DNA from: Candidatus Bathyanammoxibius amoris
GTDB taxonomy: Bacteria > Planctomycetota > Brocadiia > Brocadiales > Bathyanammoxibiaceae
Reading direction: 5' to 3'
Assembly (NCBI GenBank): GCA_024451685.1
Contig: JAMXCW010000008.1
Span: 1-64,000, forward strand
DNA: 64,000 bases
Each line of letters starts with the position of its first letter. The first letter of the stretch is position 1. The notes beneath the pieces are model-generated. The model did not search any database, had not been told where the DNA came from, and worked only from the letters and a program-made list of their open reading frames with translations. Shown piece by piece: positions 42,395-50,600 of this stretch. The position numbers were made by a program, and so were the translations under genes.

Positions 42395-43414
42395 CTAACC
42401 GCCCTCTTTTCTTGCTTCTTCAAGCAGCCTGTCTACTATCTCTCTGGACGTTACGCCTTCGGCCTCTGCGTGGAAGTTGGTTATGATACGGTGCTGGAGT
42501 ATGGGGTGGCACAATGAATGAATATCGTCGGTGGTAACGGCGTATCGGCCCTGCAGTATAGCCCTGGCCTTTCCACCCAGTATCATGCTTTGCGAGGCCC
42601 GTGGCCCGGCGCCCCAGCTCACCCACTTCTTCACGAAGTCAGGGGCGTTTGGGTCTGTGGGGCGCGAGTTTCTTACTATCCTTACGGCGTAAGACAGCAC
42701 ATGGTCCGCCACCGGCACCCTGAGTACCAGGTCCTGCATCGCACAGATATCTTTCGCGCTGAATGCCTTTTCCAGCTCGGGTGTGTAGGAGGAGGTTGTG
42801 TTTCTGACTATGTCCATCTCCTCATGCTCTTTCGGATAGTCTATGTTTATCTGGAACATAAAGCGGTCCAGCTGTGCCTCCGGCAGGGGATAAGTGCCTT
42901 CCTGCTCTATAGGGTTCTGTGTGGCAAACACGAGAAACGGCAGGTCGAGAGGGTAGGTATGCCCGCTCGCGGTAATCTTGTATTCCTGCATGGACTGTAG
43001 CAGTGCGGCCTGTGTCTTGGGCGGTGTGCGGTTTATCTCGTCGGCCAGGAGGATATTGGCAAATAAAGGCCCTTTGATAAAGCGGAAGAAGCGCCGGCCC
43101 GTGTGAGTGTCCTGTTCGAGCACGTCTGTGCCCGTTATGTCGGCGGGCATTAGATCGGGAGTAAACTGTATCCGGCTGAATTTCAGGTTCAGCACGTCGG
43201 CCAGTGTGCTGACGAGCATGGTCTTTGCAAGCCCGGGCACGCCCACGAACAGACAGTGTCCTCTACAGAAGAGGGCAATCAACATGTGGTCAATTACCTC
43301 AACTTGCCCCACAATGACCTTTGAAATCTCTCGCCGTATCTTTTCCCTGCCTTCGGCTATCCTTTCCACCGCCTGCAGGTCAGTTTTTTCCGTCTCCTGG
43401 GCTGTGCCGCTCAT
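42395..43414 (-). CDS. moxR: MoxR-family AAA+ ATPase
   Basis: ATPase of 339 residues with Walker A GVPGLAKTMLVST, Walker B LLADEINRTPPKTQAAL, sensor 1 VFATQNPIEQEGTYPLPEAQLDRF and the C-terminal helical domain. It is thought to work with the VWA proteins encoded downstream in maturing membrane or periplasmic complexes. GAGGAG five bases before the ATG is a strong ribosome-binding site. A nested inverted repeat lies just upstream. It heads the operon moxR - DUF58 - batA - methyltransferase, perhaps also pcrA. Confidence 0.93.
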   Translation of the reverse strand: MSGTAQETEKTDLQAVERIAEGREKIRREISKVIVGQVEVIDHMLIALFCRGHCLFVGVPGLAKTMLVSTLADVLNLKFSRIQFTPDLMPADITGTDVLEQDTHTGRRFFRFIKGPLFANILLADEINRTPPKTQAALLQSMQEYKITASGHTYPLDLPFLVFATQNPIEQEGTYPLPEAQLDRFMFQINIDYPKEHEEMDIVRNTTSSYTPELEKAFSAKDICAMQDLVLRVPVADHVLSYAVRIVRNSRPTDPNAPDFVKKWVSWGAGPRASQSMILGGKARAILQGRYAVTTDDIHSLCHPILQHRIITNFHAEAEGVTSREIVDRLLEEARKEGG

Positions 43415-43435
43415 GGCTTCTCCTCACAACATTAA

Positions 43436-43493
43436 GGGGACACGAAGGTTGAAATAAAGTGTAAGGTCTTGTTACTTACAGGCTTATGTCCCC
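43436..43493. repeat. Nested inverted repeat upstream of moxR
   Basis: An outer perfect 7-base repeat GGGGACA/TGTCCCC (43436-43442 and 43487-43493) encloses an inner perfect repeat TGTAAG/CTTACA (43460-43465 and 43475-43480). It could be a leader hairpin of moxR or a REP-like palindrome of the kind ending in GGGGACA. Confidence 0.45.
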
Positions 43494-43547
43494 ATGTAAT
43501 AACCTATCAAATGACGTGCTTTATTGCAAGGTAAACTTGTGGCGGTG

Positions 43548-44657
43548 TTAGCCGGTGCGGTTTGTCGAGGACGAGTTTGAAATCTGGGCGCAGCGGATAC
43601 CGTCCGGGGAAAAACACTGGTTGCAGGAGATACACGCGGCTGCGGTGGAAATCCCCTTCCTCAGCTTTTTTACAAGATCAGGTTCTCTTATAAATGGGCG
43701 GCTCATGGAGATAAGGTCTGCCTTCTTGTCTTCTACAATGGATTCCATCACCCCGATTGACCTGATGCCGCCCACTACAATAATCGGCACGGAGACCGCC
43801 CTCTTTACCCTCTCTGCGTTAGAGACAAAAAAACCTTCCTTTTCAGGGGAGTCTATATCCGTCTGGCAGGCGCTTGGAAAACTCTCTGTGATGCCGCCGC
43901 TTGTCTCGATGGCGTCTATCCCCGTCTCGGCAAGCATTGTCGCCACCTCGACCGCGTCGTCCACACTCAGGCCGCCTTCCACAAAGTCATAGGTCTGGAG
44001 CTTTACAAATATGGGATAATCTTCCGCGGTCTGGCGTCTGCATGCCTTTAGGACCTCAAGCAGCATCCTTGCCCTGTTCTCAATGCATCCGCCCCATTCG
44101 TCATTGCGCCTGTTTGTATAGGGTGACAAAAACTCACTCAGCAGGTAGCCGTGAGCGGCGTGGATCTGTACGCCGTCGAACCCCGCCTCTCTGGCTCTTC
44201 CCGCGGCCTGGCCGAAATCGTTGATGATATCCAGTATGTCATCATGTATAAGCTCTCTTGGTGTCACGCCAGTGCTCTTATCCGTTACGGCCGAAGGGGC
44301 GACGGGCGTAGAGCCGCATATCTCAGGCTTAGTCTGCCGGCCTCCGTGGTTTATCTGGAGCATCATCTTTGTGTCGTATGGCCTGAGCCGCTCAAGAAGC
44401 CGCCGGTAGGCCGGTATAAACCTGTCGTCGTATATTGCCGCCTGTTTTTTGCTGGCCTTGCCGTTTTCTTTGACGTAGGAGTGGCCTGTTATTATGAGTC
44501 CGACCTCTCCGCGGGCGAGCTGTTCATAAAGCTCAGCCTGTCTATCGGTAACGAAATCGTTCTCATCCGTCATGTACTCGTTCGTAGCGGAACGCACAAA
44601 ACGATTTGGCAGCGTTAGCGTGTTTATGTTTACAGGAGTGAACAGTGGTTTAGTCAT
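43548..44657 (-). CDS. Old-yellow-enzyme type NADH:flavin oxidoreductase
   Basis: FMN-dependent TIM-barrel oxidoreductase of 369 residues. Typical segments: PLFTPVNINTLTLPNRFVRSAT, MMLQINHGGRQ, GFDGVQIHAAHGYLLSEFLSPYTNRRNDEWGG and IIVVGGIRS. The C-terminus carries CISCNQCF and a further Cys, like the iron-sulfur motif of 2,4-dienoyl-CoA reductases, but the C-terminal FAD/NAD domain of those enzymes is missing. So it is a single-domain member, possibly with an incomplete cluster. Physiological substrate unknown. It lies downstream of the cupin gene and its terminator. Confidence 0.85.
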   Translation of the reverse strand: MTKPLFTPVNINTLTLPNRFVRSATNEYMTDENDFVTDRQAELYEQLARGEVGLIITGHSYVKENGKASKKQAAIYDDRFIPAYRRLLERLRPYDTKMMLQINHGGRQTKPEICGSTPVAPSAVTDKSTGVTPRELIHDDILDIINDFGQAAGRAREAGFDGVQIHAAHGYLLSEFLSPYTNRRNDEWGGCIENRARMLLEVLKACRRQTAEDYPIFVKLQTYDFVEGGLSVDDAVEVATMLAETGIDAIETSGGITESFPSACQTDIDSPEKEGFFVSNAERVKRAVSVPIIVVGGIRSIGVMESIVEDKKADLISMSRPFIREPDLVKKLRKGISTAAACISCNQCFSPDGIRCAQISNSSSTNRTG

Positions 44658-44716
44658 GAACGCGGTCTTTGAAGAGAAGTTTTATAGAGAATGGTGACGG
44701 GAAGTTTTTTTGGCAG

Positions 44717-44749
44717 AAAAAGCGGGGGTGACCCGCCAGGGCCACCCCC
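44717..44749 (-). terminator. Rho-independent terminator after the cupin gene
   Basis: Minus strand: GGGGGTG (44743-44749) pairs with CACCCCC (44724-44730) around a 12-base loop, followed by GC and TTTTT (44717-44721). It ends transcription coming from the Opp-DprA-cupin side. Confidence 0.8.
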
Positions 44750-44809
44750 ATTGTATACGATATGTTTACAATTCCGGCCATCAGTACATCCGGCCCTGAC
44801 AATTCCTGA

Positions 44810-45157
44810 TTAATGGCACCTCTTCTTACTGGGTATCATACAGAGCAGCGTAAAAGCGCTTTTACCGGCATTTTTAAATTGGTGTCGCTCGCCTTTGGGG
44901 ATAAACACCACATCTCCCTCCTTAAGTGCCTTTTCGCCCTCACCGTTGACAACGGCACCCTCGCCGCTAAGGACGAATATCTCGTGCTCCCAGGCATGGG
45001 TGTGCATCGGAGTGTGGCCGTTTGGGTCAATTTCAAAGTGTCTCATCACAAAGTTATCCGCGCCTTTATCCTCATTTATCATCCAGCGAATCTTTACCTC
45101 TCTTGCGCCTTCGATAACAGGTTCAGCGGAAAAATCTCTCAAATTAGATATGAACAT
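44810..45157 (-). CDS. Small cupin domain protein
   Basis: Single-domain cupin of 115 residues. The first motif HTPMHTHAWEHEIFVLSG has the metal-binding His and Glu residues; the second is GDVVFIPKGERHQFKN. Such proteins bind a metal and a small ligand; the specific role is unknown. It follows dprA on the same strand by 26 bases and is ended by the terminator at 44717-44749. Confidence 0.8.
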   Translation of the reverse strand: MFISNLRDFSAEPVIEGAREVKIRWMINEDKGADNFVMRHFEIDPNGHTPMHTHAWEHEIFVLSGEGAVVNGEGEKALKEGDVVFIPKGERHQFKNAGKSAFTLLCMIPSKKRCH

Positions 45158-45183
45158 TAGCCGCCTCCTATATAAAAAACATG

Positions 45184-46086
45184 CTAAAGGTAAGCTGCAA
45201 TCTTATCCAAATCCTTGTAACTTGAGATAGGGGTTGCGCCCTGACTGAGTAAGGTTTCATTGCCCATGGCGCTTCCGGGTGGATTGGTATACTTGAGGGC
45301 AAAAGTCTTTCTGCCAAGGGCCCTGGCATGAGAGAATGTATGGGCTGCACCCCCACCGACTTCAGTCTCTACAACAAGCACCGCGTCACTCAGACCTGCA
45401 ATCAGCCTGTTCCTGGACAGAGCGGTACCCACAGACCATTGTTGATTGGGAAAACTTTCGGAGATAATCGTATAGCCCCCGCTATTACCGGCATGCGGTC
45501 TGAGTGTCTTGTTCCACACAAAATGGTCGAAGCCTGTCGGTATTGCCATTATAGTGTGGCCAGCTCCGCTGGCCGCAAAGGTCTCCATCGCCCCCAGGTG
45601 TGCCGCAGTGTCGATGCCGCGCGCATATCCACTAATTATCGCGACGCCCCTTTGTGCCAGTATCCTGGCGGCATCTGCGGCGATCCGGTAGCCTTTCTCG
45701 GAAGGCCTGGAGGAACCAACGATTGCTACTGCCCTCTCATTCGTTTTCAAACAATTTCCTCTAGAATATAATACCACAGATGCATTTTTTATCATCCTAA
45801 TTTTTGAGGGATACGCCTTATCAGCAAGCGTCAGCACACGCACATTTTTGGAAGTCAGTTGATTTACAGTGCTTACGAAATACCGCAACATTTTCTTTGC
45901 TTTAAAAATACCTTTTATCAGGTCCTGTTTCAGCCATTTTATCGAATTGAGGTCACGCCTTGAGGCCTCAAGCAGTACGGTCTGCGGATTGCCGAATTTT
46001 TCCAGCAGTCTCCGGTAGGTTACCGGGCCAAGACCGGGCACACTGTGCAGGGCCACCCAGTACACGGCGGGTTCAACATCCCGCAT
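45184..46086 (-). CDS. dprA: DprA-family DNA processing protein
   Basis: DprA/Smf-like protein of 300 residues. The N-terminal helix-hairpin-helix (YWVALHSVPGLGPVTYRRLLEKFG) and the Rossmann-type core (VAIVGSSRPSEKGYRIA, ISGYARGIDTAAHLGAM, SRNRLIAGLSDAVLVVE) are present. DprA loads RecA on incoming single-stranded DNA during natural transformation. The C-terminal winged helix of many DprA proteins is absent. The usual SGGARGID reads SGYARGID here. The start at 46086 avoids overlap with the permease gene and matches the family's N-terminus; a start at 46116 is possible. Confidence 0.82.
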   Translation of the reverse strand: MRDVEPAVYWVALHSVPGLGPVTYRRLLEKFGNPQTVLLEASRRDLNSIKWLKQDLIKGIFKAKKMLRYFVSTVNQLTSKNVRVLTLADKAYPSKIRMIKNASVVLYSRGNCLKTNERAVAIVGSSRPSEKGYRIAADAARILAQRGVAIISGYARGIDTAAHLGAMETFAASGAGHTIMAIPTGFDHFVWNKTLRPHAGNSGGYTIISESFPNQQWSVGTALSRNRLIAGLSDAVLVVETEVGGGAAHTFSHARALGRKTFALKYTNPPGSAMGNETLLSQGATPISSYKDLDKIAAYL

Positions 46087-46096
46087 GGCATTCTGT

Positions 46097-46942
46097 CTAT
46101 GCCTCAAGGGCATCACGCAACCCGTCCCCGAGAAAATTGAGGGCGAACAATGTGGAGGCCAGTGCCGCTCCCGGAAACACTACCAGCCACCAAACCGTCT
46201 TTACAGGAGTGATATGTATCATACCATCGGCGGCCAGGTTGCCCCAGCTGGATGCTGGGGGCTGCACGCCCAGCCCCAGAAAACTTAGAAATGCCTCCTC
46301 CAGCATCACCGCCGGCACGGTCAGGGTGGCGTAGACGATTATCGGCCCCATGAGATTCGGCAGGAGGTGGAAGATTATTATGCGGGCGTTACTGGCGCCA
46401 AGCGCCCTCGCGGCCTCCACAAACTCCCTTTCCTTCAGCATCAGCATTTGCCCCCTGACGATCCTGGCCATGGTGAGCCATTGTACCGCCCCCAGTGCGA
46501 TAAACAGCACTAAAACGCTCCTGCCAACGATAGTCATGATTAGTATCACGAAGAACAAGAACGGCAGGCCGTAAAAGATGTCCACAATGCGCATCATTAT
46601 GTTGTCTGTCCTTCCACCCGCAAAGCCTGCCACACAGCCGTAGGTCACGCCGATTATGAGGCTCACCGCGGCACCGGCCAGCCCCACCGCCATTGATATC
46701 CTGCCCCCGTACAACACCCTTGTCATCAGGTCGCGCCCTTTACTGTCCGTGCCCATCCAGTGGCTGAAGCTGGGGCTTTGATACTGCTCCTCAAGGTTCT
46801 GTTCTTCGTAGGAGTAAGGCATTATTACGGGTGTCAGGAGGATTATTATTCCGAAGACGATTAGAAATGCGGCCCCTGCGAGCGCGGGCCTGCTCTTCAT
46901 GAAGCGTTTTAAGAACGTTCGCCTGTATCTTTGCTCGCTCAT
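46097..46942 (-). CDS. oppC: Peptide/oligopeptide ABC transporter permease, OppC type
   Basis: Inner-membrane permease of 281 residues with six predicted helices. The N-terminal helix ALAGAAFLIVFGIIILLTPV, the HWMGTDSKGRDLMTRVLYGGRIS segment and the inner loop EFVEAARALGASNARIIIFHLLPN (the ATPase-contacting EAA motif) identify the OppC/DppC family. It pairs with the OppB-type gene six bases upstream. The ATPase genes are not in the window. Confidence 0.88.
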   Translation of the reverse strand: MSEQRYRRTFLKRFMKSRPALAGAAFLIVFGIIILLTPVIMPYSYEEQNLEEQYQSPSFSHWMGTDSKGRDLMTRVLYGGRISMAVGLAGAAVSLIIGVTYGCVAGFAGGRTDNIMMRIVDIFYGLPFLFFVILIMTIVGRSVLVLFIALGAVQWLTMARIVRGQMLMLKEREFVEAARALGASNARIIIFHLLPNLMGPIIVYATLTVPAVMLEEAFLSFLGLGVQPPASSWGNLAADGMIHITPVKTVWWLVVFPGAALASTLFALNFLGDGLRDALEA

Positions 46943-46948
46943 ATGTCC

Positions 46949-47881
46949 CTAAATTCTTACCCTCGGGTCCAGGAATGAATAAATGATGTCCACCGCAAGG
47001 TTGAAGATTACAAGGAGAAGACTGTACAGCAGCACGGTGCCCATGACCAATGTGTAATCCCTGTTGAGTGCGGCATTCACAAAGTGTGTGCCGAGACCGG
47101 GTATCGCAAAGGTCTTCTCAATTACTACCGAGCCCGTGAGTATCGCGGCGGCGGCAGGGCCCATAAACGATACCACCGGAGTGATGGCGTTCTTCATGGC
47201 ATGGCGTAAGACCACCTGAAATTCTGAAAGGCCCTTCGCCCTGGCCGTTTGTATATAGGGCTGAGAGAGTACGTCAAGCATACCGGCCCTCATCAGCCGG
47301 GCGATATACGCGGTGAACGGGGCTGCCAGGGACAGAACCGGCAATACCATCTGTCCCGGACTCCCCCACCCGGCCGCCGGAAAAAGCGGGAGTTTAAAAC
47401 AGAATATTAATAACAGGATTAAGCCGATAAAGAAACTGGGCAGAGATATTCCCAGCATGGCCACAAACATGGTGGTAAAATCGAGGGCGGAGTGTTTCTT
47501 AACGGCGGCAAACGTTCCGGCACTCACGCCCACGATGAATGCCAGAGAGAGGGCGTAGATCCCCAGCGTAAGTGATATGGGGAAGGACTGGGCGATGATG
47601 TCGTTAACAGTCCGGTTTCTGTACTTGAAGGAAGGCCCCAGGTCGCCCTTGACAAGCCCCCCCATGTAGATGAGGTACTGGACGCCGAGCGACCGGTCGA
47701 GATGGTACTTGGCATTCAGGTTTTTCTCGATGGCCTGGGGCAGACTCCGCTCCTTATCGAACGGCCCCCCCGGGGCAAACCTCATCAGGAAGAAGCTGGC
47801 TGTCGCTATTATAAACAGGACGATAATCAGCCATGCGCATCTACGGAGTATATAGGAGGTTAATGATTGTCCCATTCCCAA
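46949..47881 (-). CDS. oppB: Peptide/oligopeptide ABC transporter permease, OppB type
   Basis: Inner-membrane permease of 310 residues: N-terminal helix RCAWLIIVLFIIATASFFLMRFAPGGPFD, the conserved LGPSFKYRNRTV and the EAA-like loop YIQTARAKGLSEFQVVLRHAMKN are typical of OppB/DppB. It starts directly after the binding-protein stop; an alternative ATG lies two codons inside. It forms the heterodimeric channel with OppC. Confidence 0.88.
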   Translation of the reverse strand: MGMGQSLTSYILRRCAWLIIVLFIIATASFFLMRFAPGGPFDKERSLPQAIEKNLNAKYHLDRSLGVQYLIYMGGLVKGDLGPSFKYRNRTVNDIIAQSFPISLTLGIYALSLAFIVGVSAGTFAAVKKHSALDFTTMFVAMLGISLPSFFIGLILLLIFCFKLPLFPAAGWGSPGQMVLPVLSLAAPFTAYIARLMRAGMLDVLSQPYIQTARAKGLSEFQVVLRHAMKNAITPVVSFMGPAAAAILTGSVVIEKTFAIPGLGTHFVNAALNRDYTLVMGTVLLYSLLLVIFNLAVDIIYSFLDPRVRI

Positions 47882-49480
47882 CTAGCCGGACCCCCCCGCG
47901 TTATCTACCCGGATATATTTCCAGGGGTGAATGTTAAGGAGATTGGGGAATATACCCATTATGTCGGACCTGTACATGTTCAGGCTTGAGTAGTAATAAA
48001 CGGGCAGGATCGGCAGCTCGTCGACTACAAGGATCTTTTCCGCCTCACGGAAGAGTTCCATGCGTCTCTTACTGTCGGGCTCTCCTGCCGCGGCCTTAAT
48101 TAGCTCATCGTAACGCCGGTTGCCCCAGCCCGTGCGGTTATTACCGCCGTCGGTGACAAACATGTCCAGAAAGGTGTTGGGGTCTATATAATCTCCTATC
48201 CAGTTGCCCCTGCAGATCTGGTAATCCAGGTTTTTCATGGTGGAGAGGAAGACCTTCCATTCCTGGTTCACCAGCGTGATGTGTACCCCGAGGTTTGTTT
48301 TCCACATCTGTTGAATTACTTCGGCTATGTCTTTGTTGGCCTCACTCGTGTTGAACAGGTACTCGGCATACGGAAACCCGCGCCCCCCCGGATACCCCGC
48401 ATCCGCCAGCAGTCTCCGGGCCTCCTCAGGATTAAACGGCAGCCCCGTTGGCGGCTGATAGCCGGGCATCCCCGGAGGAACCAGCGTGGTAGCCGGCACC
48501 TCTCCCCCCTTTGTGACGTATCTGACAATCCTCTCCTTGTCAATGGCCATGTCAAAGGCCTTTCTGACGCGGACGTCGTCAAAGGGCGGAACGGTCACGT
48601 TAAAGCGGATAAAAGAGGTGGCGAGAAAGACGTATGTATGGAAGTCATCGCGGCCCCTGAGTACGTCTATAAGTGACAGGGGCAGGCCGTAGAGCATGTC
48701 CGCGTCCCCGGTTTCGTATACGTTAAAGCCGGTGTTTATACTCTCTATACTCAGTGCGTCTACAGACTTGAGCTTGACACGCTGCGCGTCCCAGTACAGG
48801 GGGTTCTTCTCCATATAAATTTTGTTATTTATCTTCCACTCAACCAGATGAAACGGGCCGTTACAGACCATGTTCTCAGGGCGGGTCCAATACTCCCCGT
48901 ATGTCTCCAGGCACTTCCTGTTGACGGGCATCAGTGTCGGGAAGCTGGTAAGGTCCAGGAAAAAGGCCGTCGGGGTTTCAAGGCGTACCTGGAGGGTATA
49001 ATCATCCAGCGCGCGAACCCCCACCTCTGAGAATTCAGTAAGTATGCCCTCGTTGAACGGACGCGCATTTTTGAGGTAATAAAGCTGGTATGCGTAATCC
49101 GCGGCGGTCATCGGGTGGAGCGCCCGCTTCCATGAGTATACAAAGTCGTGGGCGGTGAGCCGTTCGCCGTTACTCCACCGTGACTCCCTCAGGTAAAATG
49201 TGTACGTCAGCAGATCCTCGGAGACGGACCATGACTTGGCAACGCCGGGTGTGGGCGACAGGTCTTTGGGCTGGTACTGGGTAAGCCCCTCAAAGAGCGC
49301 GGCCACAATCCTTCCCTCAACAAAACCGGTCAGGAGCGCCGGGTCAAGGGTCTCCGGTTCCGGGCCGTTTACGTAGGTAAACTCGGCCCGCTCGTACCTG
49401 TGAGTGGCAAAGGTGATTACGGTACACAGGATGATGGGTACTAAGACTATGGGGAGAAGTATCTTAAGCATACACGGCAA
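47882..49480 (-). CDS. oppA: Peptide ABC transporter substrate-binding protein, OppA type
   Basis: Solute-binding protein of 532 residues of family 5. The N-terminus (LKILLPIVLVPIILCTVITFA) is a signal sequence or membrane anchor; it does not have a standard lipobox. The mature part has GPEPETLDPALLTG, LFEGLTQYQ, GVAKSWSVSEDLLTYTFYLRE.WSNGERLTAHDFVYSWKRAL and YPGGRGFP, all typical of OppA. It delivers oligopeptides, possibly cell-wall peptides, to OppBC. It is the first gene of this minus-strand operon. Confidence 0.88.
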   Translation of the reverse strand: MPCMLKILLPIVLVPIILCTVITFATHRYERAEFTYVNGPEPETLDPALLTGFVEGRIVAALFEGLTQYQPKDLSPTPGVAKSWSVSEDLLTYTFYLRESRWSNGERLTAHDFVYSWKRALHPMTAADYAYQLYYLKNARPFNEGILTEFSEVGVRALDDYTLQVRLETPTAFFLDLTSFPTLMPVNRKCLETYGEYWTRPENMVCNGPFHLVEWKINNKIYMEKNPLYWDAQRVKLKSVDALSIESINTGFNVYETGDADMLYGLPLSLIDVLRGRDDFHTYVFLATSFIRFNVTVPPFDDVRVRKAFDMAIDKERIVRYVTKGGEVPATTLVPPGMPGYQPPTGLPFNPEEARRLLADAGYPGGRGFPYAEYLFNTSEANKDIAEVIQQMWKTNLGVHITLVNQEWKVFLSTMKNLDYQICRGNWIGDYIDPNTFLDMFVTDGGNNRTGWGNRRYDELIKAAAGEPDSKRRMELFREAEKILVVDELPILPVYYYSSLNMYRSDIMGIFPNLLNIHPWKYIRVDNAGGSG

Positions 49481-49502
49481 CCTCTGTCACGCCCGCAAGG
49501 AC

Positions 49503-49588
49503 TGTCATTCTGAGGGAATGAAATGACCGAAGAATCTAGACTCTTCGCTGCCCCTTCGCTACGCTCAGGGCTTTGGCTCAGAGTGACA
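49503..49588. repeat. Imperfect palindromic repeat (MITE/REP-like)
   Basis: The ends TGTCATTCTGAG (49503-49514) and CTCAGAGTGACA (49577-49588) are inverted repeats with 11 of 12 pairs. The interior includes GAAGAATCTAGA and CTTCGCTACGCTCAGG. Elements of this TGTCATTCTGAG type are dispersed in many bacterial genomes. Only one copy is seen here. Confidence 0.6.
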
Positions 49589-49826
49589 CATAGCGTTTGA
49601 GGACTTTTGCAGAGCCCTCACCTGGTAAAGAACGGCCTTTACGGTAGTAAGATGAGTTGATATTATATCTCCGCGGCTATTTTATCAGTTTCTTTGCCAT
49701 TTTCTAATAGAGAATCCACATTATTTTATTGCAAAGGATGCAGGTAGCAAAGGCCCTGGAACTGTCCCTGAGAATAACTCATCCGTCATTACCGGTAAAG
49801 TGGGGCACTGAATATTGGAGACGATT
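49589..49826. other. Intergenic region before thymidylate kinase
   Basis: Together with the palindromic repeat this gap between the divergent oppA and tmk genes spans about 345 bases. It is AT-rich around 49660-49730 but no promoter stands out and no gene was seen. Confidence 0.4.
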
Positions 49827-50507
49827 GTGCGCGGGAAGCTTATTGCGATAGAGGGTATAGACGGGAGCGGCAAGACGGTGCAGGCCCACCTGCTCATGGA
49901 GGAGCTTAAGAAGGCGGGCCGTCCGGCGGTAGACGTGCGGTTTCCGCATCGCCGGCAGGGGTTCTTCGGGAAGATGATTCACAGGTATCTTAACGGGGAG
50001 TTTGGCAGCTCCAGTGAGGTAAACCCGTACCTTGCGGCCACACTCTACGCGGGGGAGCGTTTTGAGGCAAAGAATATGCTGGAGGACTGGCTGGCGGAAG
50101 GAAAGATTGTGATAGCAAGACGCTACGTCCCCTCAAACCAGGCGCACCAGGGAGGTAAACTGGCCGAGCCGCACCAGAAACGGAAATTCTTCGAGTGGGT
50201 GGAGGAACTGGAGTATGAGGTTTACGGCAACCCCAGACCCGACGTTATTATCTACCTGGAACTTTCCACAGAGACCGCAATGGAACTAATCAGAAAGAGA
50301 TACAGGGAGAAGACCAGGCAGGAGGTGGCAAGGGACATACACGAGGAAGACCCGTCACACCTGAAGGCGGCTGAGGATTCTTACAGGGAGCTGGCCTCAG
50401 GAGGCGCCCCGTGGGAGACCATACCCTGCACCGGCAACGGCACACTGCTGCATGAGGGAGAGATAGCCGAAAAGGTATGGGCCGCGGTCAGCAGGGCCAT
50501 CATCTGA
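49827..50507 (+). CDS. tmk: Thymidylate kinase
   Basis: dTMP kinase of about 226 residues, converting dTMP to dTDP for DNA synthesis. The P-loop IAIEGIDGSGKTVQAHLL and the VDVRFPHRRQGFFGKMI segment are present; the DR[YF] region reads ARRYVPSNQAHQGGK, and EEDPSHLKAAEDSYREL is the C-terminal signature. The GTG at 49827 is preferred over TTG at 49815 because a GGAGA ribosome-binding site lies 6 bases before it. The protein resembles the longer archaeal/Thermotoga-like tmk variants. The glycine cleavage operon follows after 93 bases. Confidence 0.85.
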   Translation: MRGKLIAIEGIDGSGKTVQAHLLMEELKKAGRPAVDVRFPHRRQGFFGKMIHRYLNGEFGSSSEVNPYLAATLYAGERFEAKNMLEDWLAEGKIVIARRYVPSNQAHQGGKLAEPHQKRKFFEWVEELEYEVYGNPRPDVIIYLELSTETAMELIRKRYREKTRQEVARDIHEEDPSHLKAAEDSYRELASGGAPWETIPCTGNGTLLHEGEIAEKVWAAVSRAII

Positions 50508-50600
50508 CCCGGCCTCTACCCGCTGCCGCCTGTCCTCCGTCTTCTGTTAAAGAACGGGAAGGTGCCGTAACAGTCAACCCCGGACGTCTTAGGGAATTTT

